This document shows positions 52,901 through 58,119 of a DNA stretch of 58,119 nucleotides, in pieces. Position numbers and translations under genes: made by a program. Every line of letters begins with the position of its first letter. Position 1 is the stretch's first letter. The stretch is from Calothrix sp. HK-06 (lineage in GTDB: Bacteria; Cyanobacteriota; Cyanobacteriia; Cyanobacteriales; Nostocaceae): positions 1 to 58,119 of the forward strand of contig NZ_MRCD01000057.1 of the NCBI RefSeq assembly GCF_001904745.1, in the 5' to 3' direction. The notes below the pieces were generated by a model. That model did not search any database. It was not told the DNA's origin and saw only the letters and a list, made by a program, of their open reading frames with translations.

Positions 52901-53150
52901 TCAATGCCGCTTGCACCCAATCTCGCTGACGACTTAGTTTCTCGATACTTGCTGCGCTGCGCCATATAATAATAGTGAAAATTACAACTAAAACAATTGC
53001 ATAAAGTCCAAACGCAAACCCTGCGTCAAAAACCCCAGCACGTATTCCCCTATATACCCACCATCCAAGAATGAGTGGAACTACAACAGCAGCTAGCAGC
53101 AACCGCCTTACTAAATACCCAGCGTAGCTATTGCTTGTGATTAATCGCAT
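49950..53150 (-). CDS. Hybrid histidine kinase with PAS, GAF and receiver domains
   Basis: 1066 residues from the ATG at 53150 (GAGCAAGAG upstream; a TTG one codon earlier is ignored). Two N-terminal membrane helices (about 14-60), then PAS domains (about 85-205, 215-330, 340-465; for example FFESNIIGILFGDIYGNVSL and AVDNIPDAFVIYDAQRK), a GAF domain (about 475-630), HisKA with phospho-acceptor His in LAILSHELRSPLNSILGW, HATPase (LSNAVKFTG, VKDNGIGIQPDF, GGLGLGLAIV), and a C-terminal receiver with DVIVSDIGMPGEDGY. A short duplicated SQDKL sits in the linker after HisKA. No output gene is adjacent, so phosphotransfer partners are unknown. Confidence 0.92.
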   Translation of the reverse strand: MRLITSNSYAGYLVRRLLLAAVVVPLILGWWVYRGIRAGVFDAGFAFGLYAIVLVVIFTIIIWRSAASIEKLSRQRDWVQAALNANEEKLHSFFESNIIGILFGDIYGNVSLANDEFLRMIDYSREDLKALKIRWVDITPPEYIDLETERIAEAKKYGICKPYEKELIRKNGTRIPILVGYTLTGEKREELVAFILDLSERKQVEAALQKSEERFRLAVDNIPDAFVIYDAQRKLEFVNAAALRVTNNKSEEVIGKTDEEIFPSPVTDTYLKALIQAQQSLTTQTTEATITLPNCGTFTTLIKYVPILKENGELHQILAINNDITASKQVEITLRNQQNWLEYLLNLMPTPLLLIEPKTAKVIFANRAANEIAGGEFPKGKSAEEYHTVYYCTDSTGQRIPDEQMPGVRVARGERLDSVEMDWHIPNGEIRSLLIFADTLSEMYGRPATCVLMFQDISKRKEVERALSLGYKRLQLLFGTASDLLSSQKPIALLDSVFHKLSEQIGLDCYFNYLVDEPKQKLHLASYSGVTEAVAKNINVLDFNQAICGTVTAERQFIALEDVQNSTNSKTKLIRDLEITAFASYPLIAQGQLYGTLGFGSRSRTKFSQNEIGMMQAVCDQIAVAIERSRLLGSLQQQADQLRDANRMKDEFLAILSHELRSPLNSILGWSQLLIGRPNLDATKKVQALETIERNARAQKQLIEDLLDISRIIRGKLRLNVAPCNIVPIVEAAIETVRIAAEAKHIEVIFTIQDSSWQASQKVISQDKLSQDKLSQRQASIFDPKLFVKADAERLQQVTWNLLSNAVKFTGVGGEVEIKLIRLSTVNCEHCGALEQVLIQVKDNGIGIQPDFIPYVFDRFRQADSSSTRTHGGLGLGLAIVKHLVELHGGSVAVESQGEGLGATFTVKLPLLNNEHINSTSLHIISPSNTLPPALSFLPSLEGIRVLVVDDEADTRNFVVTVLEQSYAQVQAAASVTEALELISECKPDVIVSDIGMPGEDGYALIRKIRELPSNAGGNIPAAALTAYARAEDRLRAIREGFQLHLPKPIEAAELTTVVASLVGRT

Positions 53151-53698
53151 CAATCTCTTGCTCCGAAGCTAGCACACAGTATACCCACATACAGCACAAA
53201 TAACGTGAATGCGCTAATCATAAATGCGATTGTCTTTGTATTGTTGTAACAAAAGCAAAATGGTATACGTCATAAAAATTGGGAATTATCTCCTTTTTAC
53301 ATTTAAATTGATACAAAAAGTGTTAGGACGATGACATATCATACAAAATCAAGCAAAAAGCTGTATTTGCTTCGATTACGACAAAATTATAAACCTAATC
53401 TAAATTACATTTGCTTTTATTATAAATACCATGTACTTAATTAATATTCTATTTGATAGATTTACTTTTTTTACATCTATCAATATGTATATTTTGGAGA
53501 GATATATTCAAAGATGTGTATTCTAGTTTACGATTTTAACGACAAGCAATAAATAGATTTTTACTAATCTAATTTTTTGCTCATCTATACTTTGATATAG
53601 ACTTTCATATAAAAAATCTATACTAAGATAGATTTCAACGTTAAAGATACTATCTTTGGGGTAAAATCTTGTTTAATTTCATCAAAACTTTATTAAAC
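53151..53698. other. AT-rich intergenic region
   Basis: About 550 bases without a gene. Several ATCTAT/ATAGAT tracts (53455-53630) could form weak hairpins; I see no convincing promoter or operator. It contains the kinase promoter by position. Confidence 0.4.
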
Positions 53699-54463
53699 TT
53701 AAAATAATCTAAACCGCGCGAGTAGCGTGAGTAGTGTATCGGGGAGTATTTTATTCAATTCCTTGCTGTCTTTAAATTGCAAAATTTGTGTCGTCGGTAA
53801 ATCGAAAGGAAATTGACCTGGTAAATCTTCACGCTGCATGTTCGCGAGTAAAATATGCTCAGTTCGCTTAGAAGTTATTGCGTAACCAGTTTCAATACTA
53901 ACATTTGGACTTGGAATCACTACAGGCGCCTCACCATCAAAGCGAGCAATTGGAGTAATATCAGCAATAAATAACATACTTTTGCGAATTTTTCGCATCA
54001 TTGTGCGGTTGAGACGCATAGGAGCATCTTTAGAGCGGTAAGACTCAGCTAAAGTTAAAGGGACACGCGATTTTTTATTTAATTTTTCTAAACTTTGCTG
54101 CAAAGACTCACGTAAAGCTTCACTAGCAGTTGGGTACTCAATTTGATGACACAAAAAGATTGTTGGTTCTAACTGCGATAACAAAGCTTGCTTAGTAAAA
54201 TAAATTTCGTGGCTAATTAAATCAATATTCGCGACAACATACCCACCACTACCTTCAATATAAAACTCAATATTCTCACCTTCGAGGTAGCGACCGAACC
54301 AAGTAGAATTTCTCACATCTTCTATATCATCTAAAAAATCGGCTCGTAAAGCTGATTTTAAAAGGCTCTTTTTACTAAGGCGAATATCGTGGGGACGCTT
54401 TTCCAACTCTGGAATTGGCTCGTAATCTTGAAGATACCACGCCCTGAGAGCAATTATGGACAT
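53699..54463 (-). CDS. TIR/deoxyribosyltransferase-like protein of unknown role
   Basis: 254 residues from MSIIALRAWYLQDYEPIPEL. An earlier in-frame Met would add 33 residues, but that stretch is the translation of the dispersed hairpin at 54471-54537, so I reject it. The C-terminal half has the pattern of nucleoside-2-deoxyribosyltransferase-like and TIR-like domains: FIADIT (165-170), SPNVSIETGYA (185-195, Glu191 at the usual catalytic position), HILLANMQREDLPGQFPFDL and ILQF. The N-terminal half is a separate, unrecognised alpha/beta domain containing GSGGYVVANIDLISHEIYF. Relatives with this pattern cleave NAD or nucleotides and serve in phage defence, but this gene has no obvious sensor partner. 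Function unproven. Confidence 0.6.
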   Translation of the reverse strand: MSIIALRAWYLQDYEPIPELEKRPHDIRLSKKSLLKSALRADFLDDIEDVRNSTWFGRYLEGENIEFYIEGSGGYVVANIDLISHEIYFTKQALLSQLEPTIFLCHQIEYPTASEALRESLQQSLEKLNKKSRVPLTLAESYRSKDAPMRLNRTMMRKIRKSMLFIADITPIARFDGEAPVVIPSPNVSIETGYAITSKRTEHILLANMQREDLPGQFPFDLPTTQILQFKDSKELNKILPDTLLTLLARFRLF

Positions 54464-54470
54464 AACGCAG

Positions 54471-54537
54471 AAACCAGGTTTCTTAAGCAATATTTTAATA
54501 ATAACAGGAATTTTGCCTAGAAACCCGGTTTCTTGGC
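54471..54537. repeat. Paired AGAAACC/GGTTTCTT dispersed hairpins
   Basis: CAGAAACCAGGTTTCTT (54471) and AGAAACCCGGTTTCTTGG (54521) flank about 35 AT-rich bases, the same arrangement as the interior of the MITE at 37149-37270 and the pair at 34708/34761. It lies directly upstream of the TIR-like gene start. Confidence 0.7.
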
Positions 54538-55042
54538 ACAAAAAAACAACAACACCCAGCATTTCCGCAATTGAATCTTTCCTCTACTACGTTCATTCTA
54601 GCCAGGGATATGCTATACCATTCACTTTCCACTTGATAATTTCAAACGTAATCAAGAAGTGATGATAAGTAAGCGACAGTGCCCCCTGTGGTGCTATTTT
54701 GAGGAAATATCACACGTACAAAGTGGGTGTTGTTGTTTTTTCGGACGAGACAGATGTGTATTCAACAGCGTCTTTACCTCTTTTACTACTAACCTTAGCT
54801 GCTTATCTGCCAGGGAAGCTTTTTATTAGCTTCTATTATTAGATTATCACCACCTTATATCAATGAACAAAATAGTAATTTTTCTTTACCGTTACATTTT
54901 GTATTAATTAAGCAGTATAATTACCAAACACTTGCTAGATAAAGACTTTAAAAGTTATAACTAGTTGGTATTTCTGCTTCTATTATACAAACTTATTGAG
55001 TGAATACTCAGAATATTTTAAGTTTTGAAAACAGATTCGGCT
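54538..55042. other. Intergenic region, no gene seen
   Basis: About 500 AT-rich bases upstream of the TIR-like gene and downstream of the LuxR-type gene. No supported frame, repeat or clear promoter. Confidence 0.4.
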
Positions 55043-55639
55043 CTAAATACAACCACAAGCTGCTTGTCGTTTGGCATGAATATTCTTCATGTGCTTCTTG
55101 ACTGTATTTAAACTTATGTAAAGCTGTTCACTAATTTGCTTGTAAGTTGAGTGTGCGCGATAAAGACACCAAATTTCAGTCTCTCGCTGTGTCAAATCAA
55201 ATTTTTTTGCTTCCGCGATAGCTACATTTTTGATTGATTCGTAACGATTCTCAATAGTGACGAGTAAATATCGAAAGTCGTATTTATCCATATTTAGCCA
55301 TCGTACTCTCACACGAAAAACTTCTGAACTATTTAGTACAATTTCATCAGAAACAACTAACTTATCTTCGTATAAGCTATATTCAATCAATGATTTACAC
55401 AAAGTATGCACAAAATTCAATAGCGTTTTTGCATTGTCACGGTTTTGAGCTACTTTGCGGTAAATATTATACGCATTAGAATTAGCGTGAATCAGTTCTC
55501 CAAACTCGGTAAAAATTAAAATGCTATCTTGTAATCCATCCAACACATTATGCCAAAAACCCTTCTGGCAACCGCATTCTCGATTATTAGGCTGTTGTAA
55601 TATAAAATTTTCGACACACTTATCACTTATGGCTATCAT
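55043..55639 (-). CDS. PAS-like/LuxR-type transcriptional regulator
   Basis: 198 residues. An N-terminal Cys cluster (NRECGCQKG) precedes a PAS-like domain (about 28-135: VLDGLQDSILIFTEFGELIH, ANSNAYNIYRKVA) and a C-terminal GerE/LuxR helix-turn-helix (about 145-195: FDLTQRETEIWCLYRAHSTY, KQISEQLYISLNTVKKHMKN, IHAKRQAACGCI). The C-terminus also ends in a Cys pair, so redox or metal sensing is possible. No receiver domain is present, so it is not a classical response regulator. AT-rich DNA lies on both sides. Target genes unknown. Confidence 0.8.
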   Translation of the reverse strand: MIAISDKCVENFILQQPNNRECGCQKGFWHNVLDGLQDSILIFTEFGELIHANSNAYNIYRKVAQNRDNAKTLLNFVHTLCKSLIEYSLYEDKLVVSDEIVLNSSEVFRVRVRWLNMDKYDFRYLLVTIENRYESIKNVAIAEAKKFDLTQRETEIWCLYRAHSTYKQISEQLYISLNTVKKHMKNIHAKRQAACGCI

Positions 55640-55996
55640 AATTTTTCATCAATAATTACTAATTATTTGAATCATCAACTGTGATACCTTGTATCAAAAT
55701 TAATTAATTCTACTTACGTATAATTTAAATACAACATTACGAATTTGCATTTCGGATAATTCTGTAGTAATCAGTCAAGCAATCAACATCATAGATTTTG
55801 ACTATATATATTGCACCAATTTAAGACAGGCGCCGTTCCAGGAAGTAAGTAGGGCTATACCTCACCTAGGCTCGGCGCCAACCGACAAGATTAATGACAT
55901 GGAGTACTAGCCCATACCAGCGGCAGAGTATACAGAAAATTTGATAAAGTTAAAATAGTTTACATAACTTAATCAAACTTCCACCGTTAACAACAA
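55640..55996. other. Intergenic region, two GGCGCC sites
   Basis: About 360 bases between divergent genes. It contains CAGGCGCCGTTCC and CTCGGCGCCAACC but no gene or clear promoter that I can support. Confidence 0.4.
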
Positions 55997-56248
55997 ATGT
56001 TACCAAAGCTAGATTCCGAAACTATAGACCGTGTAGTCGAAATGGCATGGGAAGACCGAACTCCCTTTGAAGCGATAGAAATACAGTTCGGTTTGCAAGA
56101 AAAGCAAGTAATTGAACTAATGCGTCGTGAAATGAAAGCTTCGAGCTTCCGAATGTGGCGTGAGCGTGTAACCGGACGCAATACTAAGCATCTACAAAAG
56201 CGTGATTTTTTCTCAGGTCGTTTCAAGTCAGATAATCAAAAAACCTAG
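55997..56248 (+). CDS. TIGR03643-family protein
   Basis: 83 residues: MLPKLDSETIDRVVEMAWED, RTPFEAIEIQFGLQEKQVIE, LMRREMKASSFRMWRERVTG, RNTKHLQKRDF. This is the compact, highly conserved family known as TIGR03643 (DUF2805), found in cyanobacteria and other Gram-negatives, with helix-turn-helix-like character (FEAIEIQFGLQEKQVIELMR) but no known function. Length is normal. It stands alone; a dispersed hairpin and minisatellite follow. Confidence 0.9.
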   Translation: MLPKLDSETIDRVVEMAWEDRTPFEAIEIQFGLQEKQVIELMRREMKASSFRMWRERVTGRNTKHLQKRDFFSGRFKSDNQKT

Positions 56249-56279
56249 TTTTGTCATGTCATAGAGAACATTTTTCCAT

Positions 56280-56348
56280 GTCATGCTGAACGTAGTGAAG
56301 CATCTCAGAACAATTAAACCTGAGATTCTTCGCTGCGCTCAGAATGAC
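56280..56348. repeat. Long dispersed hairpin (GTCATGCTGA...TCAGAATGAC)
   Basis: GTCATGCTGAACGTAGTGAAG plus CATCTCAG pairs with CTGAGATTCTTCGCTGCGCTC plus AGAATGAC around CTGAGAACAATTAAAC-type loop sequence. It is a widespread bacterial palindromic repeat; its spurious translation (VVKHLRTIKPEILRCAQND) should not be annotated. Confidence 0.75.
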
Positions 56349-56521
56349 AATTTAGTCCCTGACGACAATTTAGTCCCTGACGACAATTTATTACCTGATG
56401 ACAATTTAGTCCCTGATGAGAATTTATTACCTGATGACAATTTAGTCCCTGACGATAATTTATTACCTGATGAGAATTTAGTCCCTGATGACAATTTATT
56501 CCTAATGACAATTTACTCTTA
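56346..56521. repeat. 18-bp minisatellite, about 10 units
   Basis: Units of GACAATTTAGTCCCTGAC alternate with GACAATTTATTACCTGAT in the order A A B A B A B A B, then decay. The first unit grows out of the end (GACAATTTA) of the adjoining hairpin repeat. The plus frame spells a DNLVPD/DNLLPD hexapeptide repeat, but the only start lies in the hairpin, so it is not a gene. Confidence 0.85.
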
Positions 56522-56560
56522 GTGAAAAAATACAAAAAAGTTTTTATTTTTAGGAAAATT

Positions 56561-57001
56561 TCATTTATTAGTACCCGGTTGCTGTTGCTGTTGCTGTATT
56601 TTTATTAACTCGTTATAAAGTTGCTGCTGTAAACCTTCACTTTTTTGTATTTGTACTGTCATCTCATTAAAACGGTCGATGCTTAAACCATTTGATTCGA
56701 CAATTTTTTGTGAACGATTACAATAATCAATCGCAATGTTTTTTGCCCTTCCTGGAAGCGCATTGAAGCTATTAGGGTCATTGCATACTATCTTGGGAAC
56801 ATCACCGTTTATCATTTGTTTAATTGTTACAAGTGCCTCCTGTCTTGGCTCCTCCATTCCTAAGACTGATTTGGCGTAGTTAACTATTTCTTGTGCGCTA
56901 ATAGGTGGATTTTGAGCGTATGCTTTTGTACCAGGTGTAAATGTACTAAAAAATATAGTTACTGCGGTCAAGCTACTTACAATTAATGACCGACGTAGCA
57001 T
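56561..57001 (-). CDS. DUF4168-domain secreted protein
   Basis: 146 residues from MLRRSLIVSSLTAVTIFFST, the Met that begins a signal peptide (cleavage after AYA). An in-frame ATG 15 codons earlier (57046) is possible; neither has a clear ribosome site. The mature part follows DUF4168: ISAQEIVNYAKSVLGMEEPR, then NALPGRAKNIAIDYCNRSQK, IVESNGLSIDRFNEMTVQIQ and a Gln-rich tail. Two Cys (ICxDP and DYCNR) may pair. DUF4168 proteins are periplasmic or secreted helical proteins of unknown function. Confidence 0.8.
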   Translation of the reverse strand: MLRRSLIVSSLTAVTIFFSTFTPGTKAYAQNPPISAQEIVNYAKSVLGMEEPRQEALVTIKQMINGDVPKIVCNDPNSFNALPGRAKNIAIDYCNRSQKIVESNGLSIDRFNEMTVQIQKSEGLQQQLYNELIKIQQQQQQPGTNK

Positions 57002-57153
57002 TCGCGCATTTCGTTGTTTTAATAGGGGATAGTGTAATTTCAACATGAGTATGTGAGAAATAACTACAGTACGTTTGTGTTAATCACAATGAATAATTTT
57101 ACGAACCAGAAGTTCCACAGATACCTATATAAATTTAAAGTTAAGCAATATAT

Positions 57154-58119
57154 TCAATTTGCTTGACACAATCGGCAAAGTTCTATGACTTTAGTTTGGA
57201 ATGTTGGTAGTTCTGCGGCGCCTTGCTTTAAACTTACTTCTAATTCAAGAAGTAAGGGTAACGTAGAAACAAGTCGCGAGAGCGAGAGCGATTTTACTTC
57301 TTGTTGTAAAAAATAAATTCGCTTTGGATTACCTACTTCACACGATGAAGCAATTTCTTGTTGATTTCGTTCACCACTTTCCACCATCATTTTTATACAT
57401 AGCCAGGTACGGAACTGACCGATTAGTGTAGCTACAATCTTTAAACTCGGTTCAGAAGCTGCAAGCAGTTCACTAATTAAAGTTAATGCCAAAGCTGTGT
57501 CACCTTTTCTAATAGCAGCTGCTAATTGCAGGCTATTTTGAGTTGTATTTCTAACTAAAGACAAAACCACATCTTCATCTTGTGATTTGTCGCTACCTAA
57601 AGAATAAAGCCGTATTTTCTCTAACTCATTATATAAGAGCCGTGTATCGTTGCCTACAGATGAAGCTAGCGTGGATGCTGCGTTTGCTGTAATTGTTACA
57701 CCAACATTACGAGCCGCTTCCTTTACTGCCCTTTCCAGTCCTTCTGCATCCCACGGTGAAATCAGTGCAAACGATTTAATAGTAGCGTATTGCTTCAGTA
57801 ATTTTGTTGACTTTAAACGTTCATCTGGTTTGTTACGAAATGTTAACAATAAATACGAAGTCTCAGGAATTACTGACACTGTTCGCTGTAATTCTGCTAA
57901 CACATTATCTGGGCATTGAGTACATATAGTCGTATTGACAAGCCATACCAAGCGGTTGCCGGCGCCAAAGGGTGGTGTCATTGCTTGATTTAAACCGTCT
58001 ATAATGGCATTTGGCTGCTCTGGAGTAATCGCTGTGTAATTAAAACTAGCCCAAAGTGGGTCAAGGATTTTGTCGCGCAATTCCACAACGGCTTTTTCCA
58101 AGGCAAAGTCATCTTCAGC
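57154..58119 (-). CDS. holA: DNA polymerase III subunit delta (5' end beyond the window)
   Basis: The frame is open to the window edge; the first codons seen give AEDDFALEKAVVELRDKI, where GEDDFAL near residue 10 is usual, so only about 10 residues are missing. Seen: FNYTAITPEQPNAIIDGLNQ, AMTPPFGAGNRLVWLVN, LTFRNKPDERLKSTKLLKQY, GNDTRLLYNELEKIRLYS, the collar domain (LIGQFRTWLCIKMMVESGER) and the end FQTKVIELCRLCQAN. Delta opens the sliding clamp as part of the clamp loader. The apparent start at 58101 is a TTG inside the gene, not the real one. Confidence 0.92.
   Translation of the reverse strand, partial: AEDDFALEKAVVELRDKILDPLWASFNYTAITPEQPNAIIDGLNQAMTPPFGAGNRLVWLVNTTICTQCPDNVLAELQRTVSVIPETSYLLLTFRNKPDERLKSTKLLKQYATIKSFALISPWDAEGLERAVKEAARNVGVTITANAASTLASSVGNDTRLLYNELEKIRLYSLGSDKSQDEDVVLSLVRNTTQNSLQLAAAIRKGDTALALTLISELLAASEPSLKIVATLIGQFRTWLCIKMMVESGERNQQEIASSCEVGNPKRIYFLQQEVKSLSLSRLVSTLPLLLELEVSLKQGAAELPTFQTKVIELCRLCQAN

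Noticed and set aside
54464-54562. N-terminal 33-residue extension of the TIR-like protein
   Set aside because: It is encoded by a dispersed hairpin repeat; the native start is the Met of MSIIALRAWY.
56283-56522. 79-codon plus-strand ORF with a DNLVPD repeat
   Set aside because: It starts inside a dispersed palindromic repeat and runs through an 18-bp minisatellite; the translation is a known type of repeat artefact.
1-58119. tRNA or rRNA genes
   Set aside because: Scanning by eye for T-arm (GTTCGAATCC-like) and conserved rRNA blocks found none; a tRNAscan/Infernal run would settle it.

Overview
The window comes from a filamentous, hormogonium-forming cyanobacterium, most likely in the Nostocales. 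It is AT-rich (roughly 40 % GC by eye) and holds a hormogonium polysaccharide (hps) locus, a Gap2-type Calvin-cycle GAPDH, a cyanobacterial-type c-di-AMP riboswitch, Uma2 and TIGR03643 proteins, multi-PAS hybrid kinases and many dispersed hairpin repeats. The palindrome GGCGCC occurs about 90 times by hand count, where about 3 are expected. I found no HIP1 octamer (GCGATCGC), the motif usually iterated in cyanobacteria. I cannot name the genus.

Layout. 0-1.3 kb: decayed remnants of a DUF433 antitoxin, an HpsE-type glycosyltransferase and an Rpn-family nuclease. 1.3-12.4 kb: the hps locus, all on the minus strand: hpsA (1742 aa), three pseudopilin genes hpsB, hpsC and hpsD, two HpsE-type glycosyltransferases and a third GT2. 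12.4-17.3 kb: a plastic zone with inverted-repeat elements, a segmentally duplicated DUF2887/Rpn nuclease family (one whole, two broken) and another HpsE copy broken by one inserted base. 17.5-31.2 kb: plus-strand housekeeping and signalling genes (ferrochelatase-like protein with a natural His8 tail, TPR protein, Ser/Thr kinase-FHA-SH3, PBP4-type DD-carboxypeptidase, Omp85, YbaB, LMW phosphatase, LuxR-type response regulator), plus a minus-strand lipid-A-disaccharide-synthase-related gene. 31.3-36.9 kb: murC-murB, gap2 and thiL. 37.0-37.5 kb: a dead hicAB toxin-antitoxin pair in which a 122-bp MITE with a 4-bp target duplication splits hicB. 37.5-39.9 kb: an orphan NrtA/CmpA-type binding protein downstream of a c-di-AMP (ydaO/yuaA) riboswitch, then degenerate fragments of two genes that are intact elsewhere in this window (the cyclophilin and thiL).

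40.0-46.4 kb is the most interesting accessory block. It holds a parvulin PPIase, an ABC exporter with a cyclic-nucleotide-type sensor domain and a C39-like domain that lacks its catalytic residues, a LysM protein with a PD-(D/E)XK nuclease-like core and a C-terminal glycine zipper, and a convergent HlyD adaptor. I read it as a type I secretion module with a candidate nuclease toxin as cargo. No immunity gene is obvious.

46.4-58.1 kb: a TLP40/CYP38-like cyclophilin, Uma2 endonuclease, a J-domain protein with a late nonsense codon, rhomboid protease, a 1066-aa hybrid histidine kinase, a TIR/deoxyribosyltransferase-like protein, a PAS-LuxR regulator, TIGR03643, an 18-bp minisatellite, a DUF4168 protein and the 3' part of holA, which runs off the window edge. 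I saw no tRNA, rRNA or CRISPR array.
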